Of a stretch of DNA of 64,000 bases, positions 1 through 10,762 are shown one piece after another. Positions within the stretch are counted from its first letter, which is position 1. Each line of letters begins with the position of its first letter. This DNA comes from Myrica gale. Taxonomy: Eukaryota; Streptophyta; Magnoliopsida; Fagales; Myricaceae. The DNA lies in the NCBI GenBank assembly GCA_963930655.1, contig OZ005620.1, positions 20,713,001 through 20,777,000 on the forward strand, written 5' to 3'. Made by a program: the position numbers and the translations under genes. The notes beneath the pieces were generated by a model. That model was given only the letters and a program-made list of their open reading frames with translations. It was not told the DNA's origin and did not search any database.

Positions 1-568
1 TCGTATAGGTATCAAAAATGCCATTTTTGAGTAGTTATAGAGGAAGGAAAGTTTAAAGATGCCATTTTTGAGTGGTGCTAGAGCGGGGGGGAAAGTCTGA
101 AGAATCTGTTCAGGTCTATTTGATAGTGTAGTTTGTGCTAATCCGTGAGGAAAATATAGTGTAACCAACTCGACTCGCACTCATTTGGAAGGAGGATAGA
201 AGAAGTACTTGAGCGCTGGTATCTGGTTTTTGGCCCGTTTCTAAGTTTGACAACCTTTTTCTTTATTCCTTTGGTACAAGATAAAGATTGAGCCTGAAAC
301 CCCCCACCCCACCAGCCATTTTTGGCTGTCGTGCCATTTCCTCTAAGATGTTCATGGCTATTCCTCATTCATAGAAACCAATTAATCTAGCTGACAACGT
401 GATTTTTTTCGCACGGCCATCCAACTGAAAACACAACCCACTTTTTTTAAAAAAGAGTCCTTGTCCTTTTCTTATGTATTCGAGAATAGTAAATGCCGAC
501 CAAACTTGGACCATAGATAGTGCTGCCTGGGGAGGAGGAAATGAATATAGAATACTTCACCTACTATT
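1..568. other. Intergenic, no gene seen
   Basis: No open frame here resembles a known protein. The 14-base string TGCCATTTTTGAGT occurs twice, at 19-32 and 60-73, within a degenerate direct repeat. The right part may belong to the CACTA element that follows, whose left end I could not find. Confidence 0.5.
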
Positions 569-1048
569 TTGAATGATCCAACAATTTTACAAATCTTGAG
601 CCAATCGAGAATGTGTGGCAGCATCAGTTGGTCATCATCTGATTGCTATGCACAAGTGATTTGTCCAGAACGATATGATCATATTTGCAGCGTTAGACTA
701 GGACCAACTCCTTCATTTCATCCTACCAACACTAGCAGAATATTCACTCAGTCTACATCCTCTAACAACGAGGAAATTATGGAAATGCAGGATAAATGAA
801 GATTATTGAGTCTACAATTTCATCACTTCAATCTACAATCCAAATGATGGCTAAAGTCTGAGTAGAAATTTATGTTACTTACCCTCACATAATCACTATT
901 GATTCTATTTATGTATTTTCCTTGTTAATTGTTTGTTTAACTTTTGTAGGAGCAACATGAAAACCAAAATGTTGTCAATCCAAATCCCGACCACGTTCCA
1001 CCATCAATTCCTAGATCATCTAATGCAATCAAGTCGGAAAACTTTTGA
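569..1048 (+). pseudogene. CACTA-encoded transposase_24/Ptta-type protein, C-terminal remnant
   Basis: The frame at 569-799 contains CPERYDHICSVRLGPTPS. This matches the conserved C-terminal signature (GxERxGRVRGxGxGPTPS-like) of plant CACTA accessory proteins of the Ptta/En/Spm family. A second coding piece at 950-1048 begins after a TTTTGTAG acceptor, reads EQHENQNVVNPNPDHVPP and ends in TGA. No good donor site joins the two pieces, there is no upstream ATG, and the N-terminal part is missing, so I read it as a decayed copy. The family call rests on motif recall. Confidence 0.55.
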
Positions 1049-1732
1049 CGGTAAGATACTAACATAACTGAATACTACCATTAATTTGATTTTAAGTGTG
1101 TACTAAGCTCTTGTGTTTATATTTATTTATTTTTATCTTTGTTTATGTCATTTCTATTTGTTAATTTTTCAATATTGCAATTGCAAACTTTAGACCACTT
1201 AGAAACTTTTAGAACTTATTTGTGTTTGTTGCAAAATTTGTAAGATGTGGTGAAATATTTAGTCAATGATGAAATATTTTTTTATTACTTTTTTTCTCTT
1301 TTTGAATCAATCAATTAAAATATGTAATAAAATTTGAATTACATGAAAATATAGAAAAAAACGAAGATTCTTACACATGTATCTATTGCAGCGTTTTTAA
1401 AAATCATATAGTGACGTTCTAAAACGCTGGCAAAAAAAATACATGGCTTAGACCTTTAGCGGCTCTCACACAAACTCTACTATAAACATGTAGCAGCGTT
1501 TTAAAATACTGCAAAAAAGTACAATTGCACTTCGGGTCTATAGCGGCGGTCACAAACTTCACTAGATGGACTGCCGCTTTAAACCTGTTGTCTTCATCAG
1601 CGGTCGTGAAAATTGCCGCTATAGTGTATTGCGACGGTTATATAGACCGCCGATAAAAATACCGTTGCTAAAACTTTAGCTGCGATTTTTTTATCTTTAG
1701 CAACGGTCATCGGTCGATTTTTTTTTGTAGTG
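569..1732 (+). mobile_element. CACTA (En/Spm) transposon, 3' part
   Basis: The right end reads ...TTTTTTTTGTAGTG at 1719-1732. Its reverse complement begins CACTACAAAAAAA, the diagnostic CACTA terminus. The preceding 350 bases (about 1385-1715) are packed with short GC-rich subterminal repeats in both orientations, variants of AGCGGC, GCGGTC, AACGGTC and CAGCGTTTT. That is the usual architecture of the transposase-binding region of these elements. Coding remnants of the element's own protein lie at 569-1048. No matching left terminus is visible, so the element is truncated, diverged, or begins before the window, and the 3-bp target duplication cannot be checked. The start given here is that of the coding remnant, not a true boundary. 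Confidence 0.7.
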
Positions 1733-2691
1733 TCGGGAGTTTGGGAGGGTGGGTGCCAGTGACTCCTCTACTATGAGAGGACTGTGTTTGTGCATGATGG
1801 GCCTTTGGCCCAAGTGGATCCATGAGTGGAAAACTGTAGGCCCATAGCAATTAGAGTGAGTTTGATTTTCTTTTTCTTTTGTAAGACTAGAAACTGGAAA
1901 AATAATAATTTCCTCGAACTTACGGAAACAGGTTGCAGAGAAATCTTCACACTTTACCAGAATGTCCGTCAATTGTTTTCTAAGCAAGCTTTCAAAAAAA
2001 TAAATTAAAAATGGTAGAGACCGGATAGCTTGAGAAATGGGCCATGATCCGATCCATCCGATATTTTATTTAAGGACCAAGAAAAAGTTATATCAGAAAA
2101 AGTAAGGAAACATTCAAGGGATTATAAAATCATCTCCTATAAATGTTAGGGACCGAGATGAACACTTCGAAAAGTTTTTTAGTGGGCTCATGATATAATA
2201 CATAATATGTTATATTAATCACTCACATTTGCGATTTTTTTTAATGTGGGATTCAAACTTCTTTACCCTCTTGCATGTACATAATCAACACTAAATATAC
2301 TTTATGTCCTAAACTATTATTTTTATCTCATTGGATTACCGTTATTAATTTTATATATTTTGAACACTCGGCTAAAAGTTTTCATCAAATTGAACAAAAG
2401 TTGATTTTTTTTATGAAATTTACAATTTGATCCTCGTCAAATTATAAGGATAAATTTTTCATTTCACGCCTTGAAATAAGTTGTTTCCTTTCAAATTAAT
2501 GTAAAAAGTTTAACTGATGATGTAAAATTTTTAAATCAGTAGTTGATGGATATAATGTGGTAAAAATAATAGTAGTTGGTGGACAGTGATAAAAATAATA
2601 ATTTAAAGTGTAAAGTATGAAAGTTTGTGATTAAAGGGTGAAATTACTCTCTTACAAAATCCCTTCTCATGGTTTTATTTTATTTTTTGTA
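1733..2691. other. Intergenic, AT-rich; derelict inverted repeat
   Basis: No gene is recognisable. Around 2290-2330 and 2575-2625 two stretches (ATACTTTATGTCC..ACTATTATTTTTA and a diverged inverted copy) look like remnants of terminal inverted repeats of an old MITE. Divergence is high and I see no target duplication. Confidence 0.35.
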
Positions 2692-3241
2692 GGGTAATAT
2701 ACAAATACCACACCGGGTTTTAACGCCTTCTGTGAAAACTCACCAGGTTTTAAAAAGTTTCAAATTGCTCACTAGGTTTATTATTTGTATATAAAAACTC
2801 ACTGAACTCAATGTCATTAGCCTTGTTTAACGAAAAATTCATTATATCCAATCACAATATGACACGTGTCACTAAATAATTTAACGGATCTTCCCCATCA
2901 CGCAACCCATGCCGACAGGTGGAGGGGGGAGACCCTCCTCCCCCGGAGGCGCCAGGTGTGGAGGGGGGATTCCCCCTCCACAGTGAAAGGATCGGGGTTG
3001 CCCAATCCTTTTGTTTTTTTTTAAATTAATAATTTTTTTTGTTAATTTTAGATTTATTTAGTGACTCGTGTCATATTATGATTGGACGTGATGAATTTTC
3101 CGTTAAACGGGGCTAACAACATTGAGTTCAGTGAGTTTTTATACAAAAATGATAAACCTAGTGAGCAATTTGAAACTTTTTAAAACCCGGTGAGTTTTCA
3201 CGAAAGACGTTAAAACCTAGTTTGATATTTGTATATTTCCC
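2692..3241. mobile_element. MULE-type element with ~190-bp terminal inverted repeats
   Basis: The left arm (2692-~2885, starting GGGTAATATACAAATACC) and right arm (~3050-3241, ending GGTATTTGTATATT-like in reverse, TATATTTCCC on plus) are inverted copies of each other over about 190 bases. The flanks 2681-2691 and 3242-3252 are an 11-bp duplication, TWTTTTTTGTA, with one mismatch. This is Mutator-like in size and structure. The interior (about 2890-3010) is strikingly GC-rich, with GGAGGGGGGAGACCC-type runs, unlike the AT-rich arms. No transposase is present, so it is non-autonomous. Confidence 0.75.
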
Positions 3242-3252
3242 TTTTTTTTGTA

Positions 3253-4021
3253 ACTGGGTGTCCAGACCCGTTCACATTCATCTTGGCTAATTTCAAATAC
3301 TGAAATTCGAGCTAATATACGCACACTCAAACTAATTTCAAGGATAACTAGTTTCATCTTATTATCTAAACCAGATAAATTACCAAGCTAAAGTGGTCCC
3401 AAAAAATATTGATAATACCGATAAAATTTTGAATTTTAAATTTTAGAAAACTAATTATAAGACTCAAGCCTTACCTTCTTTAACAGCAAGGTATGCTCTT
3501 CTCACATTTTCAAACTCTATTATATAAATTTCTTTTTAAAAAAATAATTTTATTTGTAATTCCGTGGTATTATCCATGTATTTATTTTATCGTTGAGATG
3601 ATTCTACATGTATTATTATTTTAAAAAATTCAATTCTTAATCTCTACATTTTGACCCTTTTTACTAATTAGTCATTAAGAAGAAGAAAAAAAATTAATTT
3701 CCAGTAACTGAGTTCATACTCTTGTAAATAGTTGGTCCTGACCGTTCCTTTTAAGTATTGGAACTCTGTCAATATTGCCATGTCGCCCATGTTTTTTCCA
3801 CGTCACTTCTAAATTAGCAATGACATTTTAAAAACGACAAACTGTTGCTGGCTGAATTAAAATCCAATCCGCACCGTTTTGGTTTGCGATCCCTCGCGGT
3901 GTTGAACCATCTCTGTACCGTTTATTCTAGGCAGTGTTGAACCCCCCTTGTTTCTTTCTAAGGGGGAAAAGTAGGGTAACCAAGAAAGGCATGTCACCCA
4001 TGTTTCTTCTTGATCGAAACA
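3253..4021. other. Intergenic, no gene seen
   Basis: AT-rich sequence without a recognisable coding frame, RNA gene or repeat boundary. A short near-duplicate, AGGGGGAAAAGTAGGGTAACC (from about 3960) and AGGAGGAAAAGAAGGGTAACC (from about 4024), sits at its right end. Confidence 0.4.
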
Positions 4022-4390
4022 TTAAGGAGGAAAAGAAGGGTAACCAAGAAAGCAGGCTCCAAGAACCCTAATGAGAGACCGCTTGAATTTTTCAGAGATG
4101 GTTGGGGAAGGGAACAGAGAATAGAGTAGATGCCGAAGAAAAAAGGGTATGCGGACGAGCTTGTTGAGAGCCCAGAGTGTGATCAGGGAGACAAGAGAGA
4201 AGCGAATGGACCAGAGAGAATTGAAGTCCTGTAAATGGTAAAGGGTGCGTGACTTGAACCGTAGCTGGAAGACGAAACAGAGGGACAAGAGGGAGAGAAG
4301 AAGACGAGCGATGATGAGGGAAAGGGTCGCATACTCAAAGGTGGACTCGAGGAGAGGCAATAAAGGAAAGAAAAACATGGATCTCTTCAA
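4022..4390 (-). pseudogene. Hydrophobic ORF, possible fragment of a multi-pass membrane protein
   Basis: The 122-residue minus-strand frame is strongly hydrophobic, with roughly three membrane-like stretches (about residues 5-35, 55-75 and 100-122). It contains LQDFNSLWSIRF, and the composition is not that of random AT-rich DNA. It recalls the N-terminal region of an uncharacterised plant multi-pass membrane family, but I cannot name the family with confidence. No continuation or splice donor is obvious, and the opposite strand holds purine-rich frames that look like its shadow. It could be a gene fragment deposited with the neighbouring kelch pseudogene. Confidence 0.3.
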
Positions 4391-4605
4391 GACTTCAACT
4401 CCCTCTCCCTCTTCCTCTCTCTGGCTCCTCTGTTCTTTTGATAACCCTCCCCTGCGTTTCCTACAATAAGGAAGGTTGACAAAATATACGGTGGAGAAAA
4501 GATATTATGGCGGTGGTGGCAAAGGAGGTGAAATTGGGGATACTACAAAGCTTCTTCTTTCTTCGCCAAGGATCAGTGAGACCGCAAAAACCAGCTAAAG
4601 AGTCA

Positions 4606-5235
4606 AAATGCATTACTCGACCGTCGGTGGCTCCCTTCCCCGACCTCTCGCAGTGGTCACACAGCGGTCAATGTCGGCAAATCGAAGGTGGTCGTCTTCG
4701 GTGGCCTTGTCGACGAGAAGTTTCTCAGCGATATCATGGTTTATGATATTGAGAAAAGACTTTGGTTTCAGCCAGTGCACAGGAAGTGGGCCTGAGGACC
4801 AGGTTGGTCCAAGCCCACGGGCATTTCGCTGCTGCGATTGGCTGTCACGTTCATCTTTGGTGGGCGTTTCGGCAGCAAAAGGTTCAGTGACTTTTGGGTC
4901 CTAGATACAGATATATGGCAATGGTCCGAGCTCACCAGTTTTGGAGACTTACATTCACCACGGGATTTTGCAGCAGCTTCAGCCATTGGAAATAGGAAGA
5001 TTGTGATGTATGGTGGCTGGGATATTGGTAAAAGGTGGTTATCAAATGTGTACGTCTTGGACACTCACTCGAGTGGGTGGACTGTCAGTGTCTGGATCAT
5101 TGCCACCGCCTAGATGTGGCCATGCAGCTACTAGGTAATGTTGGAGAAACGGTTACTTGTTTGAGGAGGCAGAGGAAGCGGTGGGCCACTAATGGATGAT
5201 TTATGGGCCCTGAAGGATCTTATAGAAGAAGGGGA
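4606..5235 (+). pseudogene. Kelch-repeat protein pseudogene (probably processed)
   Basis: Three frames must be joined to follow the protein. One piece reads [20 protein letters not shown] (about 4686-4745). A second reads [20 protein letters not shown] (about 4850-4910). A third holds [20 protein letters not shown] (about 4960-5020) and SNVYVLDT. These are successive kelch blades with the usual GG and YV.LD motifs. Frameshifts occur near 4790, 4850 and 5090, and a stop follows at about 5112. Homologous sequence continues (GGRGSGG, DLWALKDLIEE-like) to about 5235. Several kelch units run without a visible intron, which fits a reverse-transcribed copy, although no poly-A tail or target duplication was found. 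The parent is likely an intracellular plant kelch protein. Confidence 0.65.
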
Positions 5236-5624
5236 AAAAAAAAGGCAAAGGAGGTGAAATAAGCCAAGCGGAAGTTCAATTAGACAAAGGAAATGGGTTT
5301 CCAAACAAATTAAACAGTTATTGATGTTCACTTTAATCAATTTTAATCTTGGATATTATGATATATCGGACGAATAATGCCGCAATTTGAATTTTGAATG
5401 ATGGTTAATCATTAAGAGGCACTTGATTTAACAAGATTTCATTTTATTTATGTAATAGACAGACAGCAGCTAGCCCAAAACTACTCAACATGCATACTTA
5501 GAACTACTACACACGATCATGTGCTTTATTAACGTACAACCATTCATCTCTAGCAACAGTGATAGAGCTAGAAGTGACGTCGACCCTTATTATTCTTATC
5601 ACTGATCAACATGCACGGCGCCTT
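5236..5624. other. 2S albumin 3' flank, no other gene seen
   Basis: AT-rich sequence between the kelch pseudogene and the stop codon of the 2S albumin. It probably includes that gene's 3' UTR. I see no other coding or structural signal. Confidence 0.4.
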
Positions 5625-6047
5625 CTAGTACCCACCGCGGCGCATTTGACAGCGCTGGGGGCGGACGCCGCATTCTCCTGGCAAGTTCATGGCCATCTCA
5701 GTCATCTCTTGCATCTCCTCACCCCTCATCTGACCCTGCATCTGCCTCATCATCTGCCTCAGTCCCTCGCATCGGCACTCTCGGTCCATCTGCCTCAGCT
5801 GCCGGCAGCACTGCTGGAAATGCTGCATCTGGTTGTCTTCGTCGAAACGTCCACGTCCCTGGCTTTGCTGCATCATGTAATTCTGGCATTGGCGGAGGTA
5901 CTGTTGCTGCTGAAGCTGCTCGCGGCAGCTCTCGCCTTGCATCGGGTTTTCAATGTTCTCGTCGACCGTTATGGTGGTGTGGTGGGCGCTGGCGTGGGCG
6001 ATGAAGAGAATGGCTGCAAGTGCTGCTAGAGTGCTGAGTCTGGCCAT
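5625..6047 (-). CDS. 2S albumin seed storage protein precursor, methionine-rich
   Basis: A single-exon frame of 140 residues, the normal length for this family. It is a prolamin-superfamily seed storage protein that enters the ER, is cut into small and large chains, and is stored in protein vacuoles of the embryo. Residues 1-21 form a signal peptide (MARLSTLAALAAILFIAHAS). Eight cysteines at residues 41, 54, 80, 81, 91, 93, 126 and 133 give the canonical C..C..CC..CxC..C..C pattern that makes four disulfides. The large chain contains RGEEM, as in hazelnut and walnut 2S albumins. It is rich in methionine (14 Met after the signal peptide) as well as Gln and Arg. I chose the internal ATG because the upstream in-frame extension lacks a signal peptide and crosses the TATA box. 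Such proteins are commonly food allergens. Confidence 0.93.
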   Translation of the reverse strand: MARLSTLAALAAILFIAHASAHHTTITVDENIENPMQGESCREQLQQQQYLRQCQNYMMQQSQGRGRFDEDNQMQHFQQCCRQLRQMDRECRCEGLRQMMRQMQGQMRGEEMQEMTEMAMNLPGECGVRPQRCQMRRGGY

Positions 6048-6121
6048 TGTACCTATGCAATCAAACAGTAATTTGAAGCCTGCAATATTTTGATGAAAGA
6101 TTAAGGTGGGGCAGTGCTGGG

Positions 6122-6235
6122 TATTTATAGCGGATGTTGGGGTGTGCATGGAGAGTACGTGTAAGGAGGAGTAGTCACTAGTCAGGCCTTGTTTTGGCAT
6201 GTTCGTGGTGGGGCGCTTGCATGGTGCTTACACGT
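6122..6235 (-). promoter_or_regulatory. 2S albumin promoter: TATA box, RY-like and ACGT elements
   Basis: On the minus strand CTATAAATA (plus 6122-6130) lies about 75 bases before the start codon. TGCATG, the core of the seed-specific RY motif bound by B3 factors such as ABI3 and FUS3, occurs at 6145-6150 and 6218-6223. ACGT-core sites (TACGTG at 6156-6161, ACACGT at 6230-6235) fit bZIP/ABA-response elements. This combination is known from embryo-specific storage protein promoters. The regulatory role is inferred from motifs only. Confidence 0.6.
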
Positions 6236-6597
6236 ATGTTTAGAAAGCATTGTTTCATTGTGTTGAAACTGGATTTATCCTAGAAATTCAGAAGCAGAAA
6301 AATGTGATAGGCAGTTATAATCTAGGCTATTAAACAGTACGCATAGTCTCTTGTAAATTTTTTTAATTACTTTTGCATTTTTGGGTTTTCTGAATAACCA
6401 CACACATATATATATATATGGCTCATGAGTCATACAAATCGTGCCTAAATTACAATTCGAAGCTAATTTCATCAGTGGGCTTTGGATAAATAGGTACAGA
6501 ACTGCAGTTTTGACAAGTGATTATAGTGATATTTAAATTCTTTGGGTGGAGCTCCGGACAAACATGCATGCCTAAAAAATTTGAGAACTCCCCTAGG

Positions 6598-8708
6598 CAG
6601 TGGCGGAACCAGGAATGAAAATCAACCCGGGCGAACTTTTAAAGCAAAATGACTAAATTTTTTTTTTCATACGTAATGTAAAAAATTGTCTTAGAGTTAC
6701 AATATCAAAACATTAAAGGCTAAAAACATTAAAAATATTGAATTACACATAACGTACTATGTACTACGACTGAGAGGGGGTAATTGGATTCTACGGTTGT
6801 GCATCTTCTGAAAACGTTGCAAAATGGCTTCGTTCTCAATAGTTTCAAAAATTTCCGCTCGATGTACACAACCATGCAATCATTCATCCAATCATCTCTC
6901 ATCCTATTACGACCGCGAGTTGGTATAATGTCTTCCATATTGGGCACATTGATAAAATTATTCAGACAAAATGTTTTGACTTCTTCCAAAAATTTATCCC
7001 ATCCTTCCTCCCTCAATTCTTGCAACCGTTCCCTCACAACTCCAACCAAACTCATAGCATTAACAATATCTTGATCCTTTCGCTGTAAGGCCTGTGACAA
7101 ATCATTTGTAATTCCCATTATTTTCTTCAACAAATGCATAGTGAATGCAAATTCATAACTTTGCATCTTATCCATCAAGCTTCCAGCCATGGCTCTTTGT
7201 TCTGGGCAAGTATCATCCTCATTTATGTTTTCAAGAACGTCCAACACGGCTGACCACATAGTAAAGAGACGCAGTAAGTTAACAATTTCTGATATATTGT
7301 ATCTATTACATTAAGTCTATCAATTACACGATATTTCATTCCAGCACGTGAATACATTCTCGGAATCGAGAAAAAAAAGATGCTGAGCTCATGGCAGAAA
7401 AACCCATCCCTGGACAACACAAGATGCTGGACTACTTTACACACAACATGAAAATCAGAAGCACTACTTTACATACAAAAGCATTCACGGGCATTTTTGG
7501 ACAACACAAGATGCTGGACTCAAAACCTCCAGATCTAGAAGCCAAAAAATCATCTATTTGTGGCCCGTAGGCATGACAACTTATGAAACCCCTGGAATAA
7601 AAAAGTTCTTGGAAATCTTGCAAATTGGACAACATGAAGGATTCTAACACAAAGAGTGGCAGAATATATTTAAGTCTCAGAGGCCGTCAAATATAGATCT
7701 TCGCATACACAGTACACTTCATAGTGTGGACCCAACAACCAGAAAACTAAATTAAACTTAAAATTCCCAACCAATTCAAAGCACCAAATCCGATTATTTG
7801 CCCAATCTTTTCTCAGCAACCACAAACTAAATTAAACTTAAAATTCAAAAGAAAAAATCTCGAATATCGTACCTCGAGAGTGAGAGGGACGTACCTCGAG
7901 AGACCGAAGGAGCCGGCCGCCGGCGGTGAGCTGAAGGCTGAAGAGTGAAGAGAGAGAACTTGAGGGCTGAGAGGGAAGAACGAGGGCTGAGACTGAGAGG
8001 GGAAAACAGAGAATTCGAAGGGGAAGGAGGTTTATTTTGGTTCAAAACACAGGGGGGAACGTTTCCCCCGGTGCTTTTAAGTATTTTGCATACGTATGGG
8101 TTTATTAATTATTTTCATTCAACGTGGGAGCATATATATCCTCTTCACAATTATTCTTTATTTAGCAACTTACATAACAATGCTATTCAATACTTACGAT
8201 AATCGTGACCACGGATGTTGTTGTTTCTTGAAAGCCATCCAAAACAAATATAACTTAACCACTCCCTTGATTTTACCATTAAATAAAACCGTCCATGTCA
8301 AACTTCAATAAGACCTAGTGGGAAAAAAAAAACACTATAGTGACGTCGTTTGGGCTCTTTTTCGGGCCAACAAGATTGTTGGCCCCCAGATGTTTCCAGC
8401 GGACCACTTTTGCGTTTTCGGTGGCGCCTTTTAAGTTTTGGTCAACAATTGATTGGGCCTAAAACGTTTGATATGAGAGCGAAAGGAGAGTTCCCACTGG
8501 GAAAAGGAAACAAGAAGTCAAACCTGGGGGAATGGGCCGTAGACTGTGTCGAAGCATTCGTCTGTAAAATGCATGGAGTGCTGCCTAGTCCAATTAGGGC
8601 GGCCCAGACCAACTTATTTAAAAAAAAAAATTTATATGAATTTTTTTTTTTTTCAGGGGCGGACCCTGGACGGCCGCCCAGGTTCGCCCGGGCCTGGGTC
8701 CGCCCCTG
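6598..8708 (-). mobile_element. hAT transposon insertion with intact 8-bp target duplication
   Basis: The element starts CAGTGGCGGAACCAGG (6598-6613) and its right end reads, in reverse complement, CAGGGGCGGACCCAGG. These are 16-base terminal inverted repeats with two mismatches. Both sides are flanked by the identical 8-mer CCCCTAGG (6590-6597 and 8709-8716), the size expected for hAT elements. The right end carries an extra internal palindrome (about 8654-8708). Inside, on the minus strand, lies a transposase remnant at 6729-7440. Small direct repeats occur within (GGACAACACAAGATGCTGGA at about 7411 and 7499; AACTAAATTAAACTTAAAAT at about 7745 and 7826). It cannot be autonomous. Confidence 0.85.
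6729..7259 (-). pseudogene. hAT transposase (ZMYM1-like, DUF4371 family), internally deleted
   Basis: The frame includes TMWSAVLDVLENI-type sequence followed by a coiled RNase-H-fold segment (LSQALQRKDQDIVNAMSLV). It ends in RMRDDWMNDCMVVYIER, which corresponds to the very end of the C-terminal dimerisation domain of plant zinc-finger MYM type 1-like hAT transposases. In full-length relatives a long segment, including most of the dimerisation region, separates the VPNMEDI..RGR portion from that terminal motif. Here the two abut at about residue 116, showing a clean in-frame internal deletion. The TTF-type zinc finger and the first catalytic Asp region are also absent. Further decayed sequence lies upstream to about 7440. 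Confidence 0.65.
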
Positions 8709-8716
8709 CCCCTAGG

Positions 8717-10762
8717 CAAAGCAGGAGCGGGAGTCGGAGTTCAATGAACCCCCTTTCATGCTTCCACGTAGAGTGTTATTTGCATGGTGGTTGTCTTTTT
8801 CCAAAAATGGTTGTAGTGAGGTGTGGGTTTGCATGGTTTGATCGTTCCATCTGTGCATCCACGGTGGTAGTACAGTGCAGTCTGTGCAGATGCCGCCGCA
8901 GGCCGGGTGCGGAATTCGCTTGCTTTCGGACTTAATTCCCCTGCGCATGCGATGTTCAATGAGAAAGATGCATTGTTAATTCGGGAGAGATTGAAACTGA
9001 TGAAGAGAAAATACTTCTTTCCCAATCCCTCGATTCGAAATCGATCGAAAACTTTTACATAACTGGGGAAATTAAAGTAATACTTTTCTGGGTGCCAAGT
9101 TCTTTGCTGTGATTTATTTCTTTTTGAAAAAACATTTTCTGCATGCATGACAAAAATTGCGATATCTTCAAAGGGGTTCCATACTACCTCAGGATAATTA
9201 ATTAATTATCTGATAAAGAAGACATAATCAATCAGATATGTATTACAATTTCACAGATAATTAATTATATGAGATATTGTCACAAAATTCGCTTTAAGTA
9301 TAATCTTCACTTCTAACTCTTAAATTATTATCCAATTGTTATTTATCGGTCTGAATTATAAATTTAATTACATTTAACTCTTAAACTACTAAAAGTGTTA
9401 ATATTTACTTCTAATAAGATCTTACCATTGAAATGTATAGAAAATAGGTTAGGTAACACAATACAAAATTATCAACCAAATAGGAACATGTATGGATTTT
9501 CATAATTTGAGAACTTATGAACCCATGTTTGAATGGTCACAATCATTTTTCATAAATTATAATAATTTCTTCACAAACTTTGACATTTTTTTTAAAAAAA
9601 TATAATATTTTTTTTTAACAAATTTCAATAGAATATATTTAGATTACTTCTTATAAAAAAAATCAACAAAAATTAAAATTTAATCATATTGGCTAAGACA
9701 AAATTAATAATTTTAAAAGCTCAAAAGGATATTTGGATCAAAAGTGATGTTTTAGTTGTTTTTAGTCTCCAAGTCTAATAGTATTGTTCATAAATTTTAT
9801 TTAATTTTTCTTATTATTTACAATTCACAGTTTTTTTTTTTTGGTAAGAACAATGCACAGTTTTCATAAAAGGCATTGAAAAAAGAACAGAAAGAAAAAA
9901 GAACGTGGTTCTCGAGTTGACTGGCTGGCCACATGGACGATCTTCCGTATTACAACCTACAAAACTGGTTGCCGCGTGTGCTGGCCAAACGTCATTTCTG
10001 GACACGTGTTCACATTGAACGGACTCCAAATTCTCATACAACGTAACACCATTATCCACCACACATCGCAAATACACACAATCACTCCCCGAACAAACTT
10101 TACCAGGAAATATCCCCGTAGACCGACTCGACAAAAAGGCTTAATTACCATACAAGTTTACGTCATATTTAACTTTTACAAAATAGTATATGTGGTATGA
10201 TTTTTAACCAAATAATTTCTGCAATATAGTTTTGAGATAAATTAGTCCTTCTATTCAACTGCCGTTACCCACTTAATGAAAGAATATTGTACATATCACG
10301 TCAACACCATTCACGCGTTAACACGTGTTTATTGAAACAAAAATTTAAAAAAACACTTCAGAGTATAATTCTTTTCCACGTCATTTACAAAAAAAACAAA
10401 ATTAAGCCTAATCCCCTTAACCATAATCGCAAGCCCCCTTCTCTTTTCCACTGTCGACGTCCTTGAGAGTCCTACATATCCCTTTTTTTCAACTATTCCC
10501 TTAACCCTAATCGCAAGCCCCCTTCCCTTCCTTCAATTTCACCGGTATTCCCTTGCACCTGCGACATCTCCAGCCCCGAATCTAACCCTCCTAGAGGCTA
10601 GAAGCAACTCGTCCATCTTCCATCTCCTGTGTTTCGCAACCTCCGTGTTTCGCAGCTCGTCAGACATCTTAACGTGTTTTTGCAAAAATAAAGGTATTTG
10701 ATGTGCTTCTTCTGTAGATTTAAATAGTAGTTGAAAACATGAGAAAGAAGAGTCTCATTTGG
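8717..10762. other. Intergenic, no gene seen; partial local duplication
   Basis: No coding frame is convincing. CCCCTTAACCATAATCGCAA at about 10416 recurs in near-identical form (CCCTTAACCCTAATCGCAAG) at about 10499, both followed by CCCCCTTC, so roughly 80 bases have been duplicated in tandem and diverged. The part at 9170-9800 is very AT-rich. Confidence 0.4.

Noticed and set aside
5559-6029. 156-residue plus-strand ORF rich in Leu and His
   Set aside because: It is the antisense shadow of the 2S albumin, whose eight-Cys pattern and signal peptide are unambiguous.
7411-7520. CRISPR-like direct repeats
   Set aside because: Only two copies of a 20-base repeat in a eukaryotic hAT element; a local duplication.
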